Positions 16,684 to 25,061 of a stretch of 34,872 bases of DNA are shown piece by piece; the first letter of the stretch is position 1; each line of letters begins with the position of its first letter. The notes beneath the pieces were generated by a model that was given only the letters and a program-made list of their open reading frames with translations, did no database searches and had not been told where the DNA came from. Position numbers and translations under genes: made by a program. The stretch is from Balneolales bacterium. Its GTDB lineage: Bacteria; Bacteroidota; Rhodothermia; Balneolales; Natronogracilivirgulaceae. The DNA lies in NCBI GenBank assembly GCA_007128855.1, contig SKWQ01000135.1, positions 1 through 34,872 of the forward strand, written 5' to 3'.

Positions 16684-16811
16684 TTCGGTAACCTTGTGAT
16701 GATGAATTGGCCGTGATGACAGGATGCGCCCGAACACGGCACGGTAAAATACCATAAAATAACTTCGCCTGAAATTGTTCCCGGGTCCGAAATTATTCTA
16801 TTACTGCGCGC

Positions 16812-17534
16812 TCAGTCCGAAAGACAGATCACGCCGAGCATGCGCCCGCTGCGGTGACCGTCCCTGCGATGCGAATGGAGACGCTTCTCCTGACGTACCG
16901 TACACGATTTGTCATGGATCACCTGCAATTCCGGGATTCCGGTCCTGAGCAACTCCTGGAGTATGAAGCCGTGAAGGTCCACGTGGGGTTTCGGACGGGA
17001 CCGGTCTACATGCCTTTCCGGAAACCGTGAAGCCACTTCCTCCCCGACCTCAAATTCTTCGGGTGAAATGCATGGGCTGACGTAGGTATGGATCAGGTCC
17101 GGCTCTGCGCCGATCTTCTCCATCTGCCTGACCGCCTCCGGAATGATCCCGGCTGCAGCCCCCCTCCACCCGGCATGCACCGCCGCAACAATTTTGTTCA
17201 CCGGATCGGCAAACAGAAGGGCGGCACAGTCAGCTACCAAAACACCAATGGCCAGGCCGGGACTATCGGTGACGAGCCCATCGGCATCCCCAGCCAGACC
17301 GGGCTTATCAGTCAGAAGAACTTTGTTCCCGTGGACCTGTTTGGCCATGCAGAGACTCACATCCCCCAGACCCAAATAACCGGCAGCGATATGCCGGTTG
17401 TTTTCCAGCGCACTTCGGGTGTCGTCCGGGTTCACGGTAATGCTCACGGACCGGAAACCCACGCCCTGCTGTTCTATCTCGCGCGTGATGAACGCTGCGT
17501 GCAATTCCGGTTTGTCAGTCCAGATCAGGGGCAT
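16812..17534 (-). CDS. pgeF: Peptidoglycan editing factor / purine nucleoside phosphorylase, YfiH-LACC1 family
   Basis: A 240-residue member of the multicopper-polyphenol-oxidase-like (YfiH/PgeF/LACC1) family. Members act as purine nucleoside phosphorylases or adenosine deaminases, or prevent wrong amino acids in peptidoglycan precursors; the true substrate here is open. The zinc triad is visible: His in KQVHGNKV, Cys in LVADCAALLFADP and His in AAVHAGWRGAA. The usual proline after ADC-x is replaced by alanine. The C-terminal block LHSHRRDGHRSGRMLGVI matches the family. Its ATG shares one base with the aroE stop (TGATG), which indicates coupling. Confidence 0.9.
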   Translation of the reverse strand: MPLIWTDKPELHAAFITREIEQQGVGFRSVSITVNPDDTRSALENNRHIAAGYLGLGDVSLCMAKQVHGNKVLLTDKPGLAGDADGLVTDSPGLAIGVLVADCAALLFADPVNKIVAAVHAGWRGAAAGIIPEAVRQMEKIGAEPDLIHTYVSPCISPEEFEVGEEVASRFPERHVDRSRPKPHVDLHGFILQELLRTGIPELQVIHDKSCTVRQEKRLHSHRRDGHRSGRMLGVICLSD

Positions 17535-18418
17535 CAGCTTTCACTCCGTGTGAAGTCCAGGGATTCAAGCACTTTTTCCCGGACCAGATCCATTGGCATT
17601 GATTTCCCGAACCAGAGTTCAAAGGAACGCGCGGCCTGATGCAGAAACATATCCAGTCCCCCGATGACCCTTGCACCATGGCGTTCCGCCAGTTGCAACA
17701 GCCTGGTTTCAGGTGGGTTGTAGATGATGTCATAGCAGACCTTGCCCTCGAGCATGGGTATAAGTTGTTCTGAAACCGGAGTCTGTGCCATATCAGGATG
17801 CATGCCTGAAGGTGTGGTATTGACCAGCAGGTCGGATTTGCGGATAGCATCTTCAAGCTGATCGTAGGTAATGTGCAGTACACGATCGCCGAATAAATCC
17901 GCCAGATCGTGCCGGCCGGCTGTCCGGCTAACGACATAGATATGACGGCACCCCCGACCGGCAAGGGCATGTATGGCTGCCCGCGCGGCACCCCCGGTAC
18001 CAAGGATCACGGCCGTTTCAAATACGCCGAATGATTCGAGGGGTTTCGTGAATCCGTACACATCGGTATTGTACCCGGTCAGGCTTCCGTTCAGGGAATC
18101 CGGAACAACCGTGTTTACGGCACCAATCGGACGCGCTGTCTCATCAAGCACATCCAGGAAAGGGACAACCTTCTCCTTGAGTGGAATAGTGATGTTGGCA
18201 CCCCTGAAACCGGGAGCTGAAAAAAGACGTGGTAGAAGCGCCGTCTGCTCAGCTGGACATGCCACAGCGTGGTACGTCACAGGAATCTTGTGATAGGTCA
18301 GCGAAGCATTGTGGAGCAACGGCGACCTGCTGTGGGAAACAGGATAGCCCAGCACGGCTGCAAACGGTTCCTCAGCTGATCCGGACTCGAGAAATTCGGC
18401 GAGGTGCATAGGATGCAT
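17534..18418 (-). CDS. aroE: Shikimate dehydrogenase
   Basis: AroE (294 residues) reduces 3-dehydroshikimate to shikimate with NADPH, feeding chorismate to the trp operon and other aromatic pathways. The substrate half has VLGYPVSHSRSPLLHNA and NITIPLKEKV (catalytic lysine). IGAVNTVV and GYNTDVYGF (catalytic aspartate) follow. The Rossmann loop is VILGTGGAARAAIHAL and the C-terminal LDMFLHQAARSFELW is standard. The frame is open up to 18463, but that start would lie inside the terminator at 18442-18473, so I used the ATG at 18418. The bases just upstream read TTTCCTCCTC, the opposite of a Shine-Dalgarno. Confidence 0.95.
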   Translation of the reverse strand: MHPMHLAEFLESGSAEEPFAAVLGYPVSHSRSPLLHNASLTYHKIPVTYHAVACPAEQTALLPRLFSAPGFRGANITIPLKEKVVPFLDVLDETARPIGAVNTVVPDSLNGSLTGYNTDVYGFTKPLESFGVFETAVILGTGGAARAAIHALAGRGCRHIYVVSRTAGRHDLADLFGDRVLHITYDQLEDAIRKSDLLVNTTPSGMHPDMAQTPVSEQLIPMLEGKVCYDIIYNPPETRLLQLAERHGARVIGGLDMFLHQAARSFELWFGKSMPMDLVREKVLESLDFTRSES

Positions 18419-18441
18419 ACGATGAGGAGGAAATGCCCTAT

Positions 18442-18473
18442 AAAAAAAAAGGGGCTTGAGCAACCCCTTTTTT
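18442..18473. terminator. Bidirectional intrinsic terminator between the SRPBCC gene and aroE
   Basis: A run of nine A, GGGG, a nine-base loop, CCCC and six T form a GC-cored stem with an A/T flank on both sides. On the minus strand it lies 17 bases after the SRPBCC stop codon and ends in a nine-T tract, so it should stop that transcript before aroE. Confidence 0.85.
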
Positions 18474-18490
18474 AAAACCCTGACTGAAAA

Positions 18491-18973
18491 TCAGACGGTC
18501 ACTTCTTCTTTCTTCTCTGAAGCAACTTCCTCTTTTTCGCTTTCATCCTTGAAACTGCCAGTCTCGGCAAGGGACTTGAATTTCTCAAGATCGCCAATGA
18601 GTTGCTGGGGGAGCTCCTGGATGAATTTTGCCATGTCCGTGGAAGGTTCACCAAAGAACGTCCGGTAATCGAGACTGAAATCTACCCTGGTGCGGGAACC
18701 ATTGTTCAGTGGGGTGAAACGAATGGTCCCGGTCTGGTTCAGATTACCATTGATGGTGATCCAGGCAAAACGGGTGTTGCGCAGATCATCAATGATATTG
18801 GTGGTCCATCGGAATTCTTCTCCACCAATTTCAGTTACATATTCAAAAGTTTGTGAGTTGACTTTGTTCACCTCCCTGAGCGAGGAAAGGAACTTCGGAA
18901 AATCAGTAGGAGTGCTCATCAACTCGTAAACTTTGGCTAAAGGCAGGTCAACTTCGATTCTTTGATGCGCCAT
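18491..18973 (-). CDS. SRPBCC (START/Bet v 1-like) domain protein
   Basis: A 160-residue soluble protein with the helix-grip fold start MAHQRIEVDLPLAKVYELMSTPTDFPKFL, which is typical of polyketide-cyclase/SRPBCC proteins. Central strands are FRWTTNIIDDLRNTRFAWITI and TGTIRFTPLNNGSRTRVDFSLDY, with a long C-terminal helix FIQELPQQLIGDLEKFKSL closing the cavity. The last 22 residues are a charged tail (KDESEKEEVASEKKEEVTV). Such proteins bind hydrophobic ligands; the ligand cannot be predicted. The gene stands alone, with its own terminator and divergent from the barrel gene at 19105. Confidence 0.85.
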   Translation of the reverse strand: MAHQRIEVDLPLAKVYELMSTPTDFPKFLSSLREVNKVNSQTFEYVTEIGGEEFRWTTNIIDDLRNTRFAWITINGNLNQTGTIRFTPLNNGSRTRVDFSLDYRTFFGEPSTDMAKFIQELPQQLIGDLEKFKSLAETGSFKDESEKEEVASEKKEEVTV

Positions 18974-18981
18974 AATGTACT

Positions 18982-18987
18982 ATTATA
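18982..18987 (-). promoter_or_regulatory. Putative -10 box of the SRPBCC gene
   Basis: A perfect TATAAT lies on the minus strand eight bases before the ATG at 18973. Transcription would start at or within a base or two of the start codon, suggesting a leaderless mRNA. No convincing -35 is present at 17-18 bases. Confidence 0.4.
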
Positions 18988-19104
18988 CTTCGTAAAGTTG
19001 AGTGGTTCGTGTGATTTGTGGCTGGTATCACCGCAGCATTGCACGCAAGACTTTCAGTTGTCGCACAATAAACCTAAAATAAGCATTTTTCGTATCATCA
19101 GCAA

Positions 19105-20505
19105 TTGAAAATTTACAATTCAATCATCGCACAGACCTTGCGTCCGGTTCTTGTTTGCCGCTTCATACTGCTGACCAGTGTCTTACTACGACTTCTTGTG
19201 CTACCTGCCGATGCTTACGCGCAACCGGCACTCACAGGTGATGCTCATCTGCTTGCAGGTGTCACTACCACCAGCCCGCATCAGTTGCTTCCCGGTGTAC
19301 AGCGCCTGACCGTCAACCTGGATCACCGATTTGAGGGTGGACGCTTCCTGGCCCGGACAGACGTCCGGAACCGATTTGAAGCTTCCGCAGACTCCCTTGA
19401 ATGGACATTGCCCGAGTTCTGGCTGGAACTCTATTTTTCCAGCGGAGACCTGCGCATTGGAAGGCAGATCCTGCAACCCGGTTTCACTGCCATCCAATCA
19501 CCATTGAACAGGATCCAGCCACTGGATCTCCGGAATTTTCTCCTGGAACCGGAATCGGTCCTCAGACGCGGTACCATGGCGGTCGCCTACTCCCTGTATC
19601 GCGGGAACTCCCGTATCAAGGCGATCGTCTCCCCCGTTCACACCCCATCGCTCATACCATCGCCGCCCAGCCGCTGGTTCATGCCGATACCGGCCCCACC
19701 CGGCATCCCATTGCGGATAGCACCCCTAGATCACAACTCCTCAAACCGGAGACCGCAGGCCGCTCTTCTATGGGATTCCGGCACCATAAGTGCAATAGAG
19801 CTTCGTGCTGGTGTACTGTACTGGACCCCGTCCCAGCCGGCATACTTCAAACAGATCCTGTTTTCCGACCCGAACAGCTTCCTATCCACACCGGAGGTTC
19901 TGCTTTCGGAAACATTTACACCGACGTGGATTTTCAACGGTGCCGCCTCTTGGCAGGTCACGGGCACGATCACAGTGACAGCAGAGGCGGCATGGTTCCG
20001 GGAAAGGGCATTCGATCGCATTCCGGCTGCGCTGCGTGATTTCCGGTGGGATGCCCCTGATCCATTGCTCATCCCCGCAGCGCTTCAGGTAATATCGACC
20101 GAGGATAAGGGATTCCTCTCACGCCACAGCACTGTCGAGGCTGCATTTGAATTTCTCTACACCGGAACTTCCACAACACTTGGAGCCCAATGGAACACCC
20201 GGATCATCAGGGATCCCCATCCGGACGTAATCCAGGACACCATATTCCATACCCTTGCAGCAACAGCCCGGCGTTACCTGTTCCGCCAAAGGCTGGTCAG
20301 TGAGATCTCCATGGTGTATCATCCAAACGGAAACGATTTCTGGATCAGGAGCGAACACACATACGATCTTATGGACAATGTAGCCATCTCGGCGGGTGCC
20401 CACTTTTTTGGCGGCCCGTTGCCAGAAGCGAACTATGGAGACCTGAGTTTTGGTTCCTACCGTGGTAACAGCATGCTGTTTGCCGGTATCCGCTACTACT
20501 TCTGA
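19105..20505 (+). CDS. Predicted outer-membrane beta-barrel (porin-like) partner of the RND exporter
   Basis: No precise family was recognised. The 466-residue protein starts at a TTG (the 131-base gap upstream holds no in-frame ATG I could use). It has a long signal peptide (FILLTSVLLRLLVLPADAYAQ, cleavage after AYA). Alternating strands run throughout, and the end FAGIRYYF has the terminal Phe expected of BAM-inserted barrels. Early strands (RLTVNLDHRFEG, LPEFWLELYFSSGDLRIGRQ) resemble DUF1302/alginate-export-like porins. It precedes the RND transporter by 47 bases on the same strand, which suggests one export system with inner- and outer-membrane parts. Confidence 0.75.
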   Translation: MKIYNSIIAQTLRPVLVCRFILLTSVLLRLLVLPADAYAQPALTGDAHLLAGVTTTSPHQLLPGVQRLTVNLDHRFEGGRFLARTDVRNRFEASADSLEWTLPEFWLELYFSSGDLRIGRQILQPGFTAIQSPLNRIQPLDLRNFLLEPESVLRRGTMAVAYSLYRGNSRIKAIVSPVHTPSLIPSPPSRWFMPIPAPPGIPLRIAPLDHNSSNRRPQAALLWDSGTISAIELRAGVLYWTPSQPAYFKQILFSDPNSFLSTPEVLLSETFTPTWIFNGAASWQVTGTITVTAEAAWFRERAFDRIPAALRDFRWDAPDPLLIPAALQVISTEDKGFLSRHSTVEAAFEFLYTGTSTTLGAQWNTRIIRDPHPDVIQDTIFHTLAATARRYLFRQRLVSEISMVYHPNGNDFWIRSEHTYDLMDNVAISAGAHFFGGPLPEANYGDLSFGSYRGNSMLFAGIRYYF

Positions 20506-20552
20506 ACCTCTGAAACATGATCGGTTGATGACTGTCAACTGACGCTGAACCT

Positions 20553-22922
20553 GTGAAACGCCTCGAGCAAAAATACATCAAGCCAGCGATCGACTTCATC
20601 CTGGCACGTCCCCGCACCTGGCTTTTCCTGGTGGCGGTTCTGGCGGTATTCGCCCTGATACCGGCGTGGAATATCGAAGCGGATTTCAACCTGGAAGGCT
20701 TCTATCCGGAAAATGCAGAGACCATCGTTGCGTACCAGCGCGTCGCCCGTGAATTTGGCAGGGACGATACCATGGTCATCATTGGTTTCAGGCACGACTC
20801 CCTTTTCACCCCGCAGCATCTGAAGCAGATCCGTCGCATGGCCGAAGAGCTTGCGAGCCTTCCCTATCTGGTGGAAGTGCGGAGTATCTGGAGCATCAAC
20901 GAATTTGTCAACGAGGATGGCTCGCTGAATGCACGCCCTTATCTGGATGACGGGTTGTTCTCCACCGATACTGACGCAAATGCAGTTTCGGGTGGACATG
21001 GCACATATCAGGCAAACCGACTCGAAAGTGTCCGGAAAAGGATGCTTGATGATCCTTTCGTCGAGGGCACCTATCTCGGCTCAGGCGGCACGGCAACAGC
21101 TCTGTACCTGAATATCGATGAGGAGAAGAATACCTTTCCCAATCGAAGGGAACTGCTTTCGGAAATGGATGACATTCTGGAGTCCTACCGGACGGAGTAC
21201 GACCTGAACATCTCGGGACTCCCCTATTTCCGCACACGTTACGTGGAAACGCTCAACAGGGAGATCATCTTTTACGTATCCCTGGCATCCCTGCTGATCA
21301 TCCTGATCCTCTGGCTGCTGTTTCGCACGTTGCTGGGTGTCATTTTACCCATTTCCATCGTCTGGCTGACCATCCTGTTCGTGACGGCCATCCTGGTGAT
21401 GACAGGTGGCTACTTTGAGATTCTGAGCAGTACCATAGCACCAATCCTGCTTTGTGTGGGTGTTGCCGACTCAGTTCACATGCTTTCAAAATACCAGGAC
21501 TTGCGACTGGACAAGAAAAGCCGTGACCATTCCCTCAGGCAGATGATATTGATCCTGGGAACGGCCACCCTGCTGACCAGTATCACAACGGCCATCGGCT
21601 TCCTGACCCTGATGACCAGCAATGTGATGCCGATGCGGCGTTTTGGCATCTATACGGCCATCGGGGTGATCCTGGCATTCCTTATCACGATATTCGTCCT
21701 GCCCTCAGTACTCAAGTTGTTGCGCAACAACACTCCGGTGGAGGATAAAAGCCGCTTTTTCTTCCGCAAGGTCGGTGCCCTGCTCTCCACAACCCATCGA
21801 ACGGCCCGGCAGCATCACCGCAAAGTGGTCGTTGCCACATTGCTGATAACCACGCTGTTCTCACTCGGCATCACCCAGCTGCGCACAAACAGCAGGGTAT
21901 TCGACGACATCGGAGAGGGATCCGAACTGATCCAACAGAGCCGGTTCATGGACAGGCACCTGGCCCCCCAGTTCCCTCTTGAGATCATTGTGGATACTGG
22001 ACGTGAAGATGGCGTATTTGAACCGGACCTGCTGAAACGGATACAGATGCTGCAGGATCACCTTGCCGGTTATGATGAAGTTGAGCAGAGCATATCGTAT
22101 GCAACCCTGATGTCACGCATTGAGCGGACCATGCGTGGAACCGCTGCCGGCACGCTGCCTGATTCACGACCGCTCATCGCTCAGTATGACCTGCTGCTGG
22201 AGATGACCGGGGGCACCACCGCATCCAGCCTGAATGATTTTGAAAACCGGCAGACCAGGGTCATAGCGCGGGCATATGATGCCGGTTCTTACCGCATTAA
22301 CCGTATGAGGAAAGATCTGGAGTATTATCTGGACGAGCATTTTCCGGATGAGTCCGTCATCCTGACCGGGTCAACCATCCTGTCTGCTGACCTGACCGGC
22401 AACATCGTATCCGCGCTGACATGGAGCATAGGGCTGGCATTCCTATTCATATCCCTGATCATGGCCCTCTTGTTCCGCAACATCAAGCTCATACTTATTT
22501 CATTGCTGCCCAACCTGATCCCATTGCTGATCACCGCCGGTTTCATGGGATTTGCCGGAATCGACATCCGGCCTTCAACAGCCGTGATCTTTACCATCGC
22601 CTTCGGGATCGCCGTTGATGACAGCATCCACTACCTTGCCAGGTTCCGGATGGAAACCCTGAGGGGCGCACCACTGAACACGGCCGTAAAGAACACAACG
22701 ATCCACACCGGAAGGGCCATCGTGCTGACGAGCCTGATACTGCTTGTTGGATTTGGTGTGCTCGGTACCAGTTCGTTCGAGTCGAACATGCTTATGGGAC
22801 TGTTGACCTGCCTGACCATTTTGACCGCACTGGTAGCTGACCTTCTGTTCCTCCCTGCCCTGATCTACTGGATGAATCCGGACATTACAATCGGGGAATC
22901 CGCTGCTCAAGATGCCCGATAA
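20553..22922 (+). CDS. RND-superfamily (MMPL/COG1033-type) exporter
   Basis: A 789-residue inner-membrane transporter with the RND plan: TM1 (LFLVAVLAVFALIPAW), a large periplasmic loop to about residue 228, TM2-6, a second loop, then TM7-12. Both halves contain the MMPL-type TM4 segment with acidic residues: LLCVGVADSVHMLSKYQ and IAFGIAVDDSIHYLARFR. These are the likely proton-relay positions. At 789 residues it is shorter than AcrB-type pumps (over 1,000) and fits predicted exporters that move lipids or other hydrophobic compounds. The start codon is GTG. It ends 38 bases inside the convergent tmk gene. The substrate is unknown. Confidence 0.88.
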   Translation: MKRLEQKYIKPAIDFILARPRTWLFLVAVLAVFALIPAWNIEADFNLEGFYPENAETIVAYQRVAREFGRDDTMVIIGFRHDSLFTPQHLKQIRRMAEELASLPYLVEVRSIWSINEFVNEDGSLNARPYLDDGLFSTDTDANAVSGGHGTYQANRLESVRKRMLDDPFVEGTYLGSGGTATALYLNIDEEKNTFPNRRELLSEMDDILESYRTEYDLNISGLPYFRTRYVETLNREIIFYVSLASLLIILILWLLFRTLLGVILPISIVWLTILFVTAILVMTGGYFEILSSTIAPILLCVGVADSVHMLSKYQDLRLDKKSRDHSLRQMILILGTATLLTSITTAIGFLTLMTSNVMPMRRFGIYTAIGVILAFLITIFVLPSVLKLLRNNTPVEDKSRFFFRKVGALLSTTHRTARQHHRKVVVATLLITTLFSLGITQLRTNSRVFDDIGEGSELIQQSRFMDRHLAPQFPLEIIVDTGREDGVFEPDLLKRIQMLQDHLAGYDEVEQSISYATLMSRIERTMRGTAAGTLPDSRPLIAQYDLLLEMTGGTTASSLNDFENRQTRVIARAYDAGSYRINRMRKDLEYYLDEHFPDESVILTGSTILSADLTGNIVSALTWSIGLAFLFISLIMALLFRNIKLILISLLPNLIPLLITAGFMGFAGIDIRPSTAVIFTIAFGIAVDDSIHYLARFRMETLRGAPLNTAVKNTTIHTGRAIVLTSLILLVGFGVLGTSSFESNMLMGLLTCLTILTALVADLLFLPALIYWMNPDITIGESAAQDAR

Positions 22923-23499
22923 TTTCGCGGAACGTCTCATCCGGAGATCGCGAAGAGTCAAGAGCCACGATCCGGTTTTCACGTTCCGCAAGATCGTCAA
23001 ACCCGGCACTGACCCGCTTGAAAAAGTCAGCTCCGGCACGCTCCATCCGATCTTCTTCACGGATGTCTTTCCTGCGCTGATAGGCTTTTTCAGGATCCAA
23101 TTTCAGGTAAATTGTAATATCGGGTTCCAGATTTTGAGTAGCCAGTGCATTGAGCTGCTCGATTTCCGACACAGGTACAGCACCCCGCCCGTATCCCTGG
23201 TAAGCTGTGGTGGAGTCGTAGAAACGGTCGAGAATGACAATGGCGCCTTCATCAAGCAAAGGCCGGATCCTCGTGGCAACAAGCTGAGCACGAGCAGCGG
23301 AAAAGAGCAGGGACTCGGCCAGCGGATGGATGTGCTCCTTGCTGTTCAGGAGGATGTCACGTATCTGCTCTGACAAAGGCGTGCCTCCGGGTTCCCGGAA
23401 AACATGCACATCGTACCCTTTTTCGGTCAAATAGTTTTTGACCTTTTCAATTTGCGTGGATTTTCCGGATCCATCAATGCCTTCAAAAGTAATGAGCAC
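22885..23499 (-). CDS. tmk: Thymidylate kinase
   Basis: A 204-residue kinase that phosphorylates dTMP to dTDP. The P-loop is FEGIDGSGKSTQ. The DR-Y/F motif and substrate loop are ILDRFYDSTTAYQGYGRG. The lid region REEDRMERAGADFFKRV places an arginine in the lid, and the protein closes with the normal C-terminal helix. It begins with GTG at 23499. Its last 38 bases overlap, on the opposite strand, the end of the RND exporter gene. It follows pspC by 41 bases. Confidence 0.96.
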   Translation of the reverse strand: MLITFEGIDGSGKSTQIEKVKNYLTEKGYDVHVFREPGGTPLSEQIRDILLNSKEHIHPLAESLLFSAARAQLVATRIRPLLDEGAIVILDRFYDSTTAYQGYGRGAVPVSEIEQLNALATQNLEPDITIYLKLDPEKAYQRRKDIREEDRMERAGADFFKRVSAGFDDLAERENRIVALDSSRSPDETFREIIGHLEQRIPRL

Positions 23500-23540
23500 A
23501 GCTTTTCAGGTGGGTGGCAATTTTGTACAACAGAGCCGGC

Positions 23541-24293
23541 TTACAGCAGGCTGTGCCGCGGTTTTTTTGGCATGACCACAGCCAGTACAATATAAATTAC
23601 AAAACTGAAGCCGTAACTTAAAAAAGCCAGCGCAAAAAGTGCCCGCACGATGGTAGGGTCCACGTCAAACCGTTCGGCAATGCCGCCACAAACGCCAAAA
23701 ACCATTTTTTCATCATGTGACCGGTACCATTTCCGATTCATTTCGTATCCATACGGGTCATCGTCATGGCCCGCCGCCCGTCGTTCCCCCGATGTGAAGG
23801 ATGATGATGAAGAGCTGTCTTTGGATTTCGACCCCCGCTTTTTACCGGATCTGGGACCGGTTTCCGGATCCGTTTCAGACCACGTCCCGGAATCCGTATC
23901 CATCACGGAACCGGAAGCTGAGGCCTGTCCTGCCGCGCCGGTACTGTAGGTCGTTTCTGTTTTGGGTGTCCATTCCGAATCATAGGATTTATTTCGGCCC
24001 GATCGTGCACGTGTCAGCAGGCCAAGTCCGATTACGATGACAAGGATGGTTCCGGTGACAGGGATCACCTTGAAAAGGGCTGAAAGATCAGGGCCGAAAG
24101 GCAGAAAAAAGCGTTGAAGCACGAAGAAAACAACCAGCAGCAAAATGATCAGACCGGCACCCCGGGCAAACGTACCCTTTTTGCCGGCATTGGTGCCCTC
24201 ATTTTCATATTCGGAATGCATCCGATCATAGTCACTGTCACTTGCCTGGAAAGAAGGGTCAAGGTGATTGTGTAATTGTCCTCTGTACTGCAT
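23541..24293 (-). CDS. PspC-domain membrane protein with extra N-terminal helices
   Basis: A 250-residue protein. A polar N-terminus is followed by two transmembrane helices (GLIILLLVVFFVLQRFFLPF and VIPVTGTILVIVIGLGLL). A roughly 80-residue linker rich in Ser, Thr, Gly and Asp with a run of serines comes next. The C-terminal PspC domain carries KMVFGVCGGIAERFDVDPTIVRALF and a last helix YGFSFVIYIVLAVVMPKKP. PspC domains take part in phage-shock or envelope-stress signalling. No pspA or pspB is nearby, so a regulatory role is inference. I used the ATG at 24293; the frame continues 16 codons upstream. The 162-base gap before it shows no gene. Confidence 0.85.
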   Translation of the reverse strand: MQYRGQLHNHLDPSFQASDSDYDRMHSEYENEGTNAGKKGTFARGAGLIILLLVVFFVLQRFFLPFGPDLSALFKVIPVTGTILVIVIGLGLLTRARSGRNKSYDSEWTPKTETTYSTGAAGQASASGSVMDTDSGTWSETDPETGPRSGKKRGSKSKDSSSSSSFTSGERRAAGHDDDPYGYEMNRKWYRSHDEKMVFGVCGGIAERFDVDPTIVRALFALAFLSYGFSFVIYIVLAVVMPKKPRHSLL

Positions 24294-24455
24294 GGTTCTG
24301 TGTATTAGATTCCTGTTTGATACCACGGGATATCTCAGCATACGCAGGTTTACCTTTTTTGTTACCGGGCAAGCGCATCCAAAGTGAATCTTATTCGACC
24401 ATGTGCCGCGTTCGTCCCGTTTGCGAACCGAACAGCCTCACATGGAATTTAGGGC

Positions 24456-25028
24456 TTAATCGCGGCAGGACAGGATCCTGTTCTCGGTGACAAGGCAGTC
24501 CATGGGAACATCGTGGTTTTCTGCAGGAATCCGGTCAACAATGAATCTTTCAGGGATCAGCATGGCCTTCAGGGCATGGCCGGCGGAATCCAGGAAACGG
24601 TCGTAGTACCCTTTGCCATAGCCGATGCGATTGCCCGCCGGATCTGCAGCAAGCCCGGGCACCAGGACCAGCTCGATCTCAGGGACCGGAACGGTCAGCT
24701 CCCCGGAGGGCTCCATGATCCCCCAGGGACCTGCCCTGAAATGGTCTTTGTGTTCAACGCGGATGTGCTCCATACCGCCGGCCCTGTCCGATACCCTGGG
24801 CATGACCAGGGTTTTTCCGGTAGCCATGGCTTGCTCAATGATCCTCAGCGTTGATACCTCTCCTTTACCGGCAGCTCCGTAAAAGCAGTGAATGCAGCGT
24901 GCATCCCGATACCACTCCGCATTCAGTACGTGGTCCGTAATGAGGGATCCAAGCCGCTCAAGTTCATCCGCATCCATCCGTTTCCGGGTGGACAGCACCT
25001 CTTGCCTGATCTCTGCGCGACTTTTCAC
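24456..25028 (-). CDS. 5-formyltetrahydrofolate cyclo-ligase
   Basis: A 190-residue ATP-dependent enzyme of the 5-FCL/MTHFS (YgfA) family that turns 5-formyl-THF into 5,10-methenyl-THF and so recovers stored folate. The phosphate-binding block IGYGKGYYDRFL is the family hallmark. LVLVPGLAADPAGNRIGYG precedes it, and the N-terminal basic helix KSRAEIRQEVLSTRKRM contributes to the ATP site. Start codon GTG. It is the third gene after bfn and bshC, 33 bases from bshC, and probably shares their transcript. Confidence 0.94.
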   Translation of the reverse strand: MKSRAEIRQEVLSTRKRMDADELERLGSLITDHVLNAEWYRDARCIHCFYGAAGKGEVSTLRIIEQAMATGKTLVMPRVSDRAGGMEHIRVEHKDHFRAGPWGIMEPSGELTVPVPEIELVLVPGLAADPAGNRIGYGKGYYDRFLDSAGHALKAMLIPERFIVDRIPAENHDVPMDCLVTENRILSCRD

Positions 25029-25061
25029 GGAACCATGGATTTCAATTGCAGGAATGGCATC

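Noticed and set aside
18419-18463. An upstream ATG for aroE at 18463.
   Set aside because: The added codons are encoded by the intrinsic terminator of the SRPBCC gene, and AroE homology starts later.
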